Below, one piece after another: positions 1-7,545 of a stretch of 20,232 nucleotides of DNA (positions are counted from its first letter, which is position 1; the number at the start of each line of letters is the position of its first letter). This DNA comes from JAFGMQ01 sp036733345 (GTDB lineage: Bacteria; Desulfobacterota; DSM-4660; Desulfatiglandales; Desulfatiglandaceae): assembly GCA_036733345.1 (NCBI GenBank), contig DAINAR010000054.1:1-20232 (forward strand). The letters run 5' to 3'. The notes beneath the pieces were generated by a model. That model was not told where the DNA came from and did no database searches. It worked only from the letters and a program-made list of their open reading frames with translations. Position numbers and translations under genes: made by a program.

Positions 1-50
1 GTAAACCCTCCACAAACACTGGCGGGTAAACCCTCCACAAACACTGGCGG
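1..50. repeat. Two perfect tandem copies of a 25-nt unit
   Basis: Positions 1-25 and 26-50 are identical copies of a 25-nt unit that starts GTAAACCCTCC and ends ACTGGCGG. A third copy begins at 51 (GTAAAC) and then diverges. Related units occur at 7421-7445 and 7446-7469, downstream of typA, so this is a dispersed family. Each unit holds an imperfect inverted repeat (CCCTCC facing GGCGGG across the unit junction; the 7.4-kb copies have the perfect form CCCGCC/GGCGGG). The array may extend left beyond the window. Confidence 0.85.
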
Positions 51-64
51 GTAAACTTTCGAGC

Positions 65-80
65 CCCGATTTTCATCGGG
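65..80. repeat. Short perfect hairpin
   Basis: CCCGAT (65-70) and ATCGGG (75-80) are perfect arms around a TTTC loop. No clean T-run follows on the + strand, only a mixed AT-rich stretch, so it is a weak terminator candidate for whatever lies upstream, or part of the repeat block. Confidence 0.5.
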
Positions 81-118
81 AGGAGAAATCTTGATTTTAG
101 TAATTATAGGATGTTAAG

Positions 119-150
119 ATTCCTCATCACGCCGAAGCGTGATTAGGAAT
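119..150. repeat. Long hairpin, REP-like palindrome
   Basis: ATTCCTCATCACGC (119-132) pairs with GCGTGATTAGGAAT (137-150) with one mismatch, around a CGAA loop. A 14-bp stem of this kind in a spacer is typical of REP/MITE-like extragenic palindromes. It lies about 80 nt upstream of the first gene and could also fold in its leader RNA. Confidence 0.6.
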
Positions 151-231
151 GACAACATTAACATATATTATTGCCTGAATAATAGTATCGAGAAATCTCA
201 AAACCAAGAGTTTTAGGGAGGCTCAAAGGAA

Positions 232-1002
232 ATGATAACTGCAGGAATAGATTGTGGTGCAAAAAATACCAAGGCCGTTATTATTGGGGACGGAAAGATT
301 ATCGGTAAAGGCAAGGTATTAACCGGTTTTGATCAAATTGATGCATCAGATAAATCATTCGAAGCAGCCTTAAAAGAGGCCGGTATTTCAAAAGATGATG
401 TTAATAAAATAACTGGTACTGGCTCTGGAAAAGCCAGCATCAAAATTGCCTCAGAGAATGTCAATGAGATTAAGGCAATAGCAAAGGGCGGGTATTTCTA
501 TTTTCCAAATGCACGCACAGTTGCAGATGTGGGCGCAGAAGAAGGCAGGGCAGTCAGAATTTCGCAAGGTGGGAGTGTGGAAGATTTTGCTATCAATGAA
601 AAATGCGCTGCCGGCGCCGGTTCCTTTATTGAGGCTATGGGAAGAGCACTTGAGACGCCGCTTGAGGAAATGGGTCGTCTGTCACTTGAGTCCGACAGGG
701 ATATTCCCATGAATGCACAGTGTGTTATATTTGCTGAATCTGAGGTCGTTGGTCTAATTCATGCCAAAACATCAGTGTCTGATATCAGCAGAGCCATCCA
801 TGATGCTATGGCTAGTCGAATAGTATCATTGATCCGCAGAGTCGGTGTAAACGATGATGTGGTTATGATCGGCGGAGTAGGGCATAATCCTGGTTTTATT
901 CGTTCTATGGAACGACTGTTGAATACAAAGATATACGTCCCTGATCAACCTGAATTTGCAGCTGCAGTAGGTGCGGCCGTTGTAGCTGCGATAGAGTCAT
1001 AA
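232..1002 (+). CDS. bzdP: Benzoyl-CoA-reductase-type ATPase subunit (BcrA/BcrD/BzdP family)
   Basis: A 256-aa protein of the BcrA/BadF/BzdP family, which is related to the 2-hydroxyacyl-CoA dehydratase activator (Hsp70/actin-fold ATPase). In this family an ATPase dimer uses ATP hydrolysis to push a low-potential electron into a dearomatising reductase. Visible motifs are the N-terminal phosphate loop GIDCGAKNTK (residues 5-14), DVGAEEGRAV (99-108), where the usual DxGGQD is altered, CAAGAG (C125) and C164. The last two are the expected ligands of the subunit-bridging [4Fe-4S] cluster. A second nucleotide-binding segment (MIGGVGHNPG, 212-221) follows. The start is backed by AAAGGA just upstream. 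It precedes a second paralogous ATPase by 38 nt. The symbol is given by gene order (P-Q-M) and size. A tetrahydronaphthoyl-CoA reductase or a dehydratase activator is a less likely alternative. Confidence 0.8.
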   Translation: MITAGIDCGAKNTKAVIIGDGKIIGKGKVLTGFDQIDASDKSFEAALKEAGISKDDVNKITGTGSGKASIKIASENVNEIKAIAKGGYFYFPNARTVADVGAEEGRAVRISQGGSVEDFAINEKCAAGAGSFIEAMGRALETPLEEMGRLSLESDRDIPMNAQCVIFAESEVVGLIHAKTSVSDISRAIHDAMASRIVSLIRRVGVNDDVVMIGGVGHNPGFIRSMERLLNTKIYVPDQPEFAAAVGAAVVAAIES

Positions 1003-1040
1003 TATCCTAAAAAGTTATTTATAACAGGAGGGTTTATTTA

Positions 1041-1925
1041 ATGGCGGAAGAGAAGGAACAGGAATTCTGGAGATGGAAAGAGTCCAGCTGGAAGAATCCT
1101 GATATTATATGGCAGGACGCAAAGTATATCACAGCAGGTATCGATGTGGGGTCAGTAAGCTCTCAGGCCGTTATTATGACGGATGGCGAAATATATGCCT
1201 ACGGAAATATGAGAACAGGATCTGACAGTCCAAACAGCGCACTCAAGGTGTTTAACTTTGCGCTTGAAGAAACTGGCATGCCGGAAGATAGAATAAATTA
1301 TTGTATTGGTACAGGATACGGCCGTGTAAACGTTCCTATGGCTGACAGGTCAATTACCGAGATTGCATGTCATGCAAGAGGTGCAAATTTTATTTATGGT
1401 CCCGAGGTCAGGACTGTTTTGGATGTTGGTGGACAGGATATAAAAGCTATCCAGTGTGATGACAAGGGAAAGGTGACCAATTTCCTGATGAATGACAAAT
1501 GCGCAGCAGGGACCGGTCGGGGAATGGAGGTCTTCGCAGATCTTTTGGGCGTTTCCATTATCGAAATAGGTGACCGTTCTTTTAAGTATGAGGGTGATGA
1601 GCCCGCAGCAGTTTCAAATGTTTGTGTTGTCTATGCCAAATCAGAGGCTACAGGTCTTTTGAGAAAAGGTCATACAACAGAGCAGGTGCTTGCAGCATAC
1701 TGTGAGGCAATGGCAGACCGTATCTATTCACTCGTTGAGAGAGTTGGGGTTAATCCTGAATTCTGTATTACGGGCGGCATGGCCAAAAACAGAGGTGTTG
1801 TTGAGCGATTGATGGCAAAGATCGGGCTTAAGGCGATGACTACGAGATGGGATGCCCAGATTGCCGGTGCCGTTGGGGCAGCTTTGTTCGGTTATTCTCT
1901 TTGCCAGAGGGGTAAGGGCAGATGA
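1041..1925 (+). CDS. bzdQ: Benzoyl-CoA-reductase-type ATPase subunit (BcrA/BcrD/BzdQ family)
   Basis: A 294-aa paralogue of the preceding gene, presumed to be the other half of a heterodimeric ATPase module. After a ~28-residue hydrophilic, Trp-rich N-terminal extension comes GIDVGSVSSQAV (33-44), then DVGGQDIKAI (128-137), NDKCAAGTGRGME (C154) and VSNVCVVYAKSE (C195). C154 and C195 are the predicted cluster ligands, one cluster being shared between the two subunits. ITGGMAKN further on is the second ATP-binding segment. AGGAGGG at 1026-1032 sits 8 nt before the ATG. Two different ATPase subunits side by side distinguish class I benzoyl-CoA reductases from the single, homodimeric activator of 2-hydroxyacyl-CoA dehydratases. 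The catalytic Fe-S subunits are not in the window; they may lie left of position 1 or elsewhere. Confidence 0.82.
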   Translation: MAEEKEQEFWRWKESSWKNPDIIWQDAKYITAGIDVGSVSSQAVIMTDGEIYAYGNMRTGSDSPNSALKVFNFALEETGMPEDRINYCIGTGYGRVNVPMADRSITEIACHARGANFIYGPEVRTVLDVGGQDIKAIQCDDKGKVTNFLMNDKCAAGTGRGMEVFADLLGVSIIEIGDRSFKYEGDEPAAVSNVCVVYAKSEATGLLRKGHTTEQVLAAYCEAMADRIYSLVERVGVNPEFCITGGMAKNRGVVERLMAKIGLKAMTTRWDAQIAGAVGAALFGYSLCQRGKGR

Positions 1926-2055
1926 TGATCACGAATGCTCTATAGTTTTCCATTCGACAGATCCATTGCACTGAGAAAAGCCGAATGTGCAATCTCAGGT
2001 TTAAATTTAATATGTATGGTAAATTCGAGAAAATTATAATTTATAAGGAGAGGTC

Positions 2056-2346
2056 ATGCATGCTAATTATGGATACAGTGATGGTTCAGGGAATTATTTT
2101 ATTACTATCGATACTGATAAATGTAACGGGTGCGGCGATTGTGTGACTGCATGCCCTGCCGATCTATTTGAAGTCCTTGATGAAGATCCCAATGATCCGT
2201 TAAGGGACGGGCCTGTTGTAGTAATAGTTTCTGAGAAAGAGAAAAAGCTCAGATATGAATGCGCCCCCTGCAAACCCCTTAATGGTAAAATAAAACTGCC
2301 CTGCATTGAGTCGTGCAAGTCCGCAGCTATTTCACATTCCTGGTAA
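2056..2346 (+). CDS. bzdM: 2[4Fe-4S] ferredoxin with expanded second cluster loop (BzdM-like)
   Basis: A 96-aa ferredoxin. Cluster I has the standard spacing C23-x2-C26-x2-C29-x3-C33-P. Cluster II is C69-x2-C72-x10-C83-x3-C87, with ten residues where two are usual. Enlarged second-cluster loops are known in Allochromatium-type ferredoxins and in ferredoxins that donate electrons to class I benzoyl-CoA reductases, and go with very negative redox potentials. AAGGAG (2045-2050) lies 5 nt before the ATG. It sits between the ATPase pair and the large flavoprotein, so its likely role is to carry electrons between them. A general-purpose ferredoxin remains possible. Confidence 0.82.
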   Translation: MHANYGYSDGSGNYFITIDTDKCNGCGDCVTACPADLFEVLDEDPNDPLRDGPVVVIVSEKEKKLRYECAPCKPLNGKIKLPCIESCKSAAISHSW

Positions 2347-2424
2347 TTTGTTTCAGATCTGAGAATATCTATTTGTAACCTTCCACCCTCAGTGAATCCG
2401 TATTACGGCGATTCCCACAAAAAA

Positions 2425-4944
2425 ATGAACCTGATAAAATTGATCATTAATAATCAAGAGATAGAAGTTCCTGCAGGAACATCTGTCCTGGAGGCAGCCA
2501 GGATGGCTGATATTTATATCCCCAGTCTTTGCAGTCATCCGGATCTTCCAGCGGCCGAAGAGATTGAGTCGGTAGATATAATCTGGCAGGGAGAAAGAAA
2601 AATAGAAAATGCCATGCCAAAGGAACGAGGAAAAAGCTGCGGCCTCTGTCTGGTGGAAATTGATGGTGAAAATGATCTGGCAAGGTCATGTGTAACTGAA
2701 GCAAAAGAGGGCATGATAGTAGTTTCAGAAAATGATCGCATCAGGCAGCAACGCCTGCAAAATCTGGCTCCGATACTTGCAAGACACAGTCATGCATGTC
2801 TGATATGTGACCAGCAGGAAGGCTGCTCGCGCAGCCAATGCTCTTTCAATGTTCCAGAGGAAGAAAGATGCTGTCCAAAGTTTGGATATTGTGAATTGCA
2901 GGATATTGTAAATTATATCGGGATTTTGCCTTCCACTCCAAAATGGTTGCCAACTGATTTTCCCACACTTGATAATCACCTTTTTATCAGCAACTATAAT
3001 CTCTGTATCTGTTGCACCAGATGTGTAAGGGTATGCCGGGATCTCAGAGGTATTGAGGCGATCGGATTCGTATATGATCAAAACGGAAATGTTCAGGTCG
3101 GCTCAATTACTCATAACCTTGAGGATTCAGGATGTAAATTCTGTACAGCATGTGTTGAAGTTTGTCCTACAGGGGCATTGATGGACAAATCAGTACGCAG
3201 GGGGAGGGAGAAAGAGGATATTGTCCCCTGTAAAGACGCATGCCCGGTACATATTGATATACCTGACTATTTAAGGCTGATTGCTGAGGGCAGGTCTGAC
3301 GAGGCCAATGCGGTAATCAGAGAGAAGGTCCCTTTCCCAGGTATCCTGGGACGAGTATGCGGTCATCCATGTGAAGACGTTTGCCGCAGAGGAGAGCTGA
3401 ATGAGCCGGTATCTATCTGTGCACTTAAAAGATATGCTGCCGATAGAGACCAGGGACTGTGGAAAGATAATTCAAGCAAATTTACTGAAACGGGCAGGAA
3501 AGTGGCTGTTATCGGTGCCGGTCCTGCCGGTTTGACAGCGGCATTTTACCTGCGGAAAAAGGGCTACGGTGTAACAGTCTTTGATGCAAGAAACATGGCC
3601 GGGGGGATGATGCGTTACGGCATTCCGAGGCATCGCCTGCCTGAAGCATTAATTGACAAGGAGATAAAAGAGATTTTTGATCTGGGTGTTGAGTTTAAAT
3701 CAGAAAAGATCCTGGGCAAGGACTTTACGATTAATCAGCTTAAAAAGGATGGATATGAGGCGTTTTATCTTTCTGTTGGTTCACAGTTAAGCCGCCGTAT
3801 CGTGTTTGAGGGATCAGATCTGCCCGGGGTGCTGTTGGGGATAGATTTTCTCATAAAGGTTGCAGAAGGAGAGGAGGTTAAACTCAAAGAAAATATCATT
3901 GTAATTGGTGGTGGTAATATGGCCGTCGATGTGGCAATGACAGCTATGAGATGCGGGGCAAGGAATGTGAAAATAGTATGTCTTGAAAAAAGAGAGGAAA
4001 TGAATGCCTGTGATAGGGAAATTGAAAGGGCCGTTGAAGAAGGTGTAGAAATTATTCCATCATTTGCACCTCACAGGGTTCTTAATATAAATGGCACTAT
4101 AGTAGGAATGGAGCTTGTTGAATGTACATCTGTCCAATTCAGGATGGGTAAATTCTGCCCTTCCTTTGGCGACAAAATGATAAGTATAGAAGGGGATCAG
4201 GTAATTCTTGCCGCAGGTCAGGTCCCTGATCTATCCTTTATTGGAGAAGATAGTTTGATTTCTGTTAACGGAGGATTTATTGCGGTTGATGAGGATACTC
4301 TCGAAACCGGAATGAAAGGAGTGTATTCAGGAGGTGATGTTACAGGTCTTTCCGGATCAGTAATCAGTGCAATTGCCGCCGGACGAACAGCTGCATCATC
4401 CATTGATAAGTTCTTAGGAGGAACCGGAGATATTGACGAAGTTCTTTTTTCAAGGGGAATCCCAAACCAGTATATTGGGCGTGATGAAGGTTTCGCTTCA
4501 TGGAATGTTGAAAAGGTTGCGGAGCTTGACCCTGAATCAAGACACAAGAGTTTTAAGGAAATAGATCTGGGTTTTAATGATCAACAGGCGTTTAATGAGG
4601 CAAAACGGTGTTTACAGTGTGATTTACGTCTTTTTCTGAGCAGCAACCCATCTCCTCCGAAAAAAATAATGGCATTCAACAAGGAAAACATTAGTGCTGT
4701 TCCCGAAGAAGAGGGAGTCTTTCAACTTTATGACCAGGAGAAAAATGTCATTATTATTAAGGGCAGCGCTAATTTGCGCAGTGCAATGACAGAAGCACTG
4801 GATAAATATGAGAAAGCAATTTGGTTTGATTTTGAAGAAAATAAGATGTACTCCATGCGTGAGAGTGAGCTGATCCAGAAGTATGTTAAGCTTCATGCTA
4901 AAATGCCTTGTGACGGAAGCACTGATATGGATGACCTGTTCTGA
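2425..4944 (+). CDS. bzdV: NuoG-like / GltD-like multi-domain NAD(P)H:ferredoxin oxidoreductase (BzdV-like)
   Basis: From ATG 2425 the product is 839 aa. Domains in order: a [2Fe-2S] domain (C36, C72, C75, C89, with an unusually long gap after C36); a His-Cys cluster region (H121-C139); two [4Fe-4S] motifs (C194/197/200/204 and C237/240/243/247); a GltD-type Fe-S linker (C269, C273, C312, C316, C320); an FAD fold (GAGPAGL, 364-370); an NADPH fold (GGGNMAVD, 495-502); and a C-terminal segment resembling GIY-YIG (from ~764). This is the layout of an NAD(P)H-linked oxidoreductase that could charge the neighbouring ferredoxin, the role proposed for BzdV. An in-frame GTG at 2392 would add 11 residues. 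Neither start has a clear Shine-Dalgarno sequence; ATG 2425 begins exactly at the first strand of the [2Fe-2S] fold. It is probably cotranscribed with the ferredoxin (78-nt gap). A bifurcating enzyme is not excluded. Confidence 0.8.
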   Translation: MNLIKLIINNQEIEVPAGTSVLEAARMADIYIPSLCSHPDLPAAEEIESVDIIWQGERKIENAMPKERGKSCGLCLVEIDGENDLARSCVTEAKEGMIVVSENDRIRQQRLQNLAPILARHSHACLICDQQEGCSRSQCSFNVPEEERCCPKFGYCELQDIVNYIGILPSTPKWLPTDFPTLDNHLFISNYNLCICCTRCVRVCRDLRGIEAIGFVYDQNGNVQVGSITHNLEDSGCKFCTACVEVCPTGALMDKSVRRGREKEDIVPCKDACPVHIDIPDYLRLIAEGRSDEANAVIREKVPFPGILGRVCGHPCEDVCRRGELNEPVSICALKRYAADRDQGLWKDNSSKFTETGRKVAVIGAGPAGLTAAFYLRKKGYGVTVFDARNMAGGMMRYGIPRHRLPEALIDKEIKEIFDLGVEFKSEKILGKDFTINQLKKDGYEAFYLSVGSQLSRRIVFEGSDLPGVLLGIDFLIKVAEGEEVKLKENIIVIGGGNMAVDVAMTAMRCGARNVKIVCLEKREEMNACDREIERAVEEGVEIIPSFAPHRVLNINGTIVGMELVECTSVQFRMGKFCPSFGDKMISIEGDQVILAAGQVPDLSFIGEDSLISVNGGFIAVDEDTLETGMKGVYSGGDVTGLSGSVISAIAAGRTAASSIDKFLGGTGDIDEVLFSRGIPNQYIGRDEGFASWNVEKVAELDPESRHKSFKEIDLGFNDQQAFNEAKRCLQCDLRLFLSSNPSPPKKIMAFNKENISAVPEEEGVFQLYDQEKNVIIIKGSANLRSAMTEALDKYEKAIWFDFEENKMYSMRESELIQKYVKLHAKMPCDGSTDMDDLF

Positions 4945-5005
4945 CTAATGAATACGAACGATTAATATGCACTCTGACCCTGACGTAATGTCATCTGGTA
5001 TTGTT

Positions 5006-5059
5006 TTGCAGGGATTTGAAGAGTCTTTTCTAAAAAACTCCTGCAATAAAGTTTTTTTT
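5006..5059 (+). terminator. Intrinsic terminator after the benzoyl-CoA-reductase-type block
   Basis: TTGCAGG (5006-5012) pairs with CCTGCAA (5040-5046). Five nucleotides later there is a run of eight T (5052-5059). The loop is long (27 nt) and AT-rich. It lies 62 nt after the stop of the flavoprotein gene and would end that operon. Confidence 0.65.
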
Positions 5060-5060
5060 G

Positions 5061-5089
5061 TTGACAATGCCTTACTGCGAGCCGATAAG
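5061..5089 (+). promoter_or_regulatory. Candidate sigma-70 promoter upstream of typA
   Basis: A consensus -35 TTGACA (5061-5066), a 17-nt spacer and a GATAAG -10 (4 of 6). It starts immediately after the T-run of the terminator. The distance to typA is long, so the assignment to typA is tentative. Confidence 0.35.
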
Positions 5090-5453
5090 AAATATGAACG
5101 GCGTTGCGAGCTTAATTGGTCTTGAGAACGATTATCAGACAATAATCCAAGATTACTATAATCCAAAAAAACCTCATCGTTTTTACCATTAAAACCATTT
5201 CCGGATAGTCACCAGTGACCGGCAATGCATTTTGATTTGAATAGACCCCCTCAGCTTCAAAAACCCCGGAAGAAGATGGCAGGCCGAAAAACCTGCAAAC
5301 CTTACTCAAGTTTTGCATTGTGAAATCAGAGGAAGATATTGAGAAACGAAGTGCGGTTTAGTTATATCCCAACCCGCGCAAGACATATAAATGTGCTTAT
5401 GAAGAGGCACTAATTTCAGACTGCTAACCTGAGCAGTTATAGAGAAAGATCAT

Positions 5454-7289
5454 ATGCCAGCAACATCTCATCAAAACAGCCAGTTGAGAAATATTGCAAT
5501 TATTGCACATGTCGATCATGGCAAAACAACTCTTGTGGACGCAATGTTTCGTCAAAGCGGTGTTTTCAGAGACAGCCAGATTCTGGACGATAGACTCATG
5601 GATACCATGGATCTTGAGCGAGAACGCGGTATAACGATCGCGGCCAAAAATTGTTCCGTCATGTGGAAGGGTGTGCGAATAAACATTATCGATACCCCCG
5701 GCCATGCCGATTTTGGAGGTGAGGTAGAGCGTGCGCTTTCAATGGTGGACGGCGCTATTCTGCTGGTTGATGCTTCGGAGGGGCCTCTGCCTCAGACCCG
5801 CTTCGTCCTTAAGAAGGCCCTGGCGGCAATGCTGAAGATCGTGGTTGTCATCAACAAGATTGACCGCCATGATGCCCGTCTTAATGATGTTCTGAACGAG
5901 ATCTATGATCTTCTCATAGATCTGGATGCCACGGATGAACAGATCGATTTTCCCCTAATCTATGCTATCGGCCGGGAGGGAATCGCAGTCAAGAAACCTG
6001 ATGAGGAAGGCAGAAACCTGAACCTGCTGTTTGATACAATTATCAAAGAAATACCAGCTCCATCTTATGATCCTGAAGCCCCTTTTCAAATGCTCGTTTC
6101 CGATCTCAGTTACTCTGATTATGTGGGGAGACTTGCAGTGGGCAAGATATTTAATGGAAGCGCCCGATCGCGCGACAGCCTGGTCTGTATCGGGGAGAAT
6201 GGGCAGAATATCCCGTTAAAGGTCTCCAAACTCCAGGTCTATAAAGGAATGAGGCTTATTGATGTGGATGAAGTCCAGGCCGGCGATATAGTTGTCATAG
6301 CTGGAATAGAAAATGTAAAAATCGGCGATACCATCTGCCATTACCAATATCCAAAGGCATTGCCCAGGATCCGGGTGGATGAGCCGACGGTTTCAATGAA
6401 GTTTTCGGTCAACACTTCACCATTCGGCGGAAAAGAGGGCAGATATGTTCAGTCAAGCCGTCTCCGTGAACGGCTGGTAAAGGAAACGCTTCTTAATGTG
6501 GCGATCCAGATGACGGAAACCAACGAGCGTGACAGCTTCCTGGTCAAAGGGAGAGGGGAGTTTCAGCTTGCTATTCTGATTGAAACCATGCGGCGTGAGG
6601 GTTATGAATTCTGTGTGGGACAGCCGGAGGTTATTTTCCGGTTTGAGAATGGAAAGCGATTAGAGCCAATAGAAAAATTATTTGTGGATTGCGAAGAGTC
6701 GTTTCTCGGCACTGTTGTTGAAAAGCTCTCCCTGCGCAAAGGCAAAGTTATCAATTTGGTCAATCATGGCAGCGGTCGGTTACGCATAGAATTTTCAGTC
6801 CCATCAAGGGGTTTGATAGGCTACCGTGATGAGTTTCTTACTGATACTCGTGGCACAGGTATCCTGAACTCTATTTTTGAAGGATATGGCGAATACAGGG
6901 GAGACTGCGTCAGCCGTTTCACCGGTTCTATTGTTGCTGACCGAACCGGGAATGCAGTACCTTATGCATTGTTCAATCTCGAGCCCAGGGGGCGCCTTTT
7001 CATCGAACAGGGAGCCCCGACCTATGAGGGGATGATCATAGGTGAGCACAACCGGAGTCAGGACATCAACGTCAATCCATGCAAGGAAAAAAAACTTTCC
7101 AACATGCGTGCCGCCAGCAAGGACGAAAACGTTGTCCTCTCCCCTATCAAACCGGTCACACTCGAATTTGCCATCAGTTTTATCCGTGAAGACGAACTGG
7201 TGGAAGTGACTCCCCGTTCATTGCGTATGCGCAAAGCTGTTCTTTCAGCCTCAAAGCGTCACACCTTGAAATCGGCTAAAAATAAATAA
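5454..7289 (+). CDS. typA: Translational GTPase TypA/BipA
   Basis: A 611-aa ribosome-associated GTPase of the EF-G superfamily, close to the usual ~605-615 aa. Visible G motifs are AHVDHGKTT (G1), RGITI (switch I), DTPGHADFGGEVER (G3, with the catalytic-type His) and NKIDR (G4). The BipA-specific C-terminal half follows, including FLTDTRGTG, IEQGAPTYEGMIIGEHNR and NVNPCKEKKLSNMRAA. The family acts in 50S subunit assembly and stress adaptation, and binds the 70S ribosome near the A site. The start lies 9 nt after a weak GAGAAAG. It is a single-gene unit, flanked on the left by a terminator and on the right by repeats, with no functional tie to its neighbours evident. Confidence 0.96.
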   Translation: MPATSHQNSQLRNIAIIAHVDHGKTTLVDAMFRQSGVFRDSQILDDRLMDTMDLERERGITIAAKNCSVMWKGVRINIIDTPGHADFGGEVERALSMVDGAILLVDASEGPLPQTRFVLKKALAAMLKIVVVINKIDRHDARLNDVLNEIYDLLIDLDATDEQIDFPLIYAIGREGIAVKKPDEEGRNLNLLFDTIIKEIPAPSYDPEAPFQMLVSDLSYSDYVGRLAVGKIFNGSARSRDSLVCIGENGQNIPLKVSKLQVYKGMRLIDVDEVQAGDIVVIAGIENVKIGDTICHYQYPKALPRIRVDEPTVSMKFSVNTSPFGGKEGRYVQSSRLRERLVKETLLNVAIQMTETNERDSFLVKGRGEFQLAILIETMRREGYEFCVGQPEVIFRFENGKRLEPIEKLFVDCEESFLGTVVEKLSLRKGKVINLVNHGSGRLRIEFSVPSRGLIGYRDEFLTDTRGTGILNSIFEGYGEYRGDCVSRFTGSIVADRTGNAVPYALFNLEPRGRLFIEQGAPTYEGMIIGEHNRSQDINVNPCKEKKLSNMRAASKDENVVLSPIKPVTLEFAISFIREDELVEVTPRSLRMRKAVLSASKRHTLKSAKNK

Positions 7290-7315
7290 TTGCAAAGACC
7301 TTCCCCAATAATCCG

Positions 7316-7393
7316 CCAGCCAGCCAACCAGCCAACCAGCCAACCAGCCAAAGGCTGGTAAAAGGCTGGTAAAAGGCTGGTAAAAGGCTGGTA
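7316..7393. repeat. Facing tandem arrays: 8-nt AACCAGCC units against 11-nt AAAGGCTGGTA units
   Basis: A left array of CCAGCC cores (perfect 8-nt AACCAGCC units at 7326-7333, 7334-7341 and 7342-7349, preceded by overlapping CCAGCC copies) abuts four perfect 11-nt AAAGGCTGGTA units (7350-7360, 7361-7371, 7372-7382, 7383-7393). The cores are reverse complements, so the whole can fold in many registers. At the junction ACCAGCC (7343-7349) and GGCTGGT (7353-7359) form a tight 7-bp hairpin with an AAA loop, which may act as the end of the typA transcript although no T-run follows. Confidence 0.85.
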
Positions 7394-7420
7394 AACCAGC
7401 CAGAGGCTGATGAAAGGCAG

Positions 7421-7469
7421 ACAAGCCCGCCACAAAGACTGGCGGGTAAACCCGCCATAAACACGGCGG
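7421..7469. repeat. Two diverged units of the dispersed 25-nt repeat
   Basis: Units at 7421-7445 (25 nt) and 7446-7469 (24 nt) match the 1-50 repeats at most positions (shared core CCACAAA-ACTGGCGG and the GTAAACCC start). Each contains a perfect CCCGCC/GGCGG(G) inverted repeat with an 8- to 9-nt loop. A further partial start (ACAAGCCC) follows at 7470. Confidence 0.75.
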
Positions 7470-7516
7470 ACAAGCCCCCGCCCATTGGGGCGTTCAATGC
7501 TTTTCAAGATACCCGG

Positions 7517-7545
7517 CTGCCTGTCTGGGTGCTGCGCACAGGCAG
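7517..7545. repeat. Hairpin, extragenic palindrome
   Basis: CTGCCTGT (7517-7524) and ACAGGCAG (7538-7545) are perfect arms around a 13-nt loop. No T-run follows. It looks like part of the repeat block rather than a terminator. Confidence 0.5.

Larger units (their letters stand above)
4945..5453. other. 509-nt gene-free spacer before typA
   Basis: I see no credible coding region on either strand. It holds an intrinsic terminator (5006-5059), a candidate sigma-70 promoter directly after it (TTGACA 5061-5066, 17 nt, GATAAG 5084-5089), and a small hairpin (GCAGG 5279-5283 / CCTGC 5292-5296). If that promoter serves typA, the leader would be about 350 nt, long enough for leader-based control, but no known riboswitch fold was recognised. 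Confidence 0.6.

Noticed and set aside
1..50. Possible CRISPR repeats
   Set aside because: The copies are directly adjacent with no spacers, and no cas-like gene is present.
232..1925. Annotation as 2-hydroxyglutaryl-CoA dehydratase activators
   Set aside because: Dehydratases use one homodimeric activator. Two distinct subunits followed by a ferredoxin and a BzdV-like enzyme fit an aryl-CoA reductase better, though the families are related.
7251..7507. Three overlapping minus-strand open frames downstream of typA
   Set aside because: They translate only the CCAGCC/GGCTGG repeats into low-complexity peptides and have no ribosome site or family resemblance.
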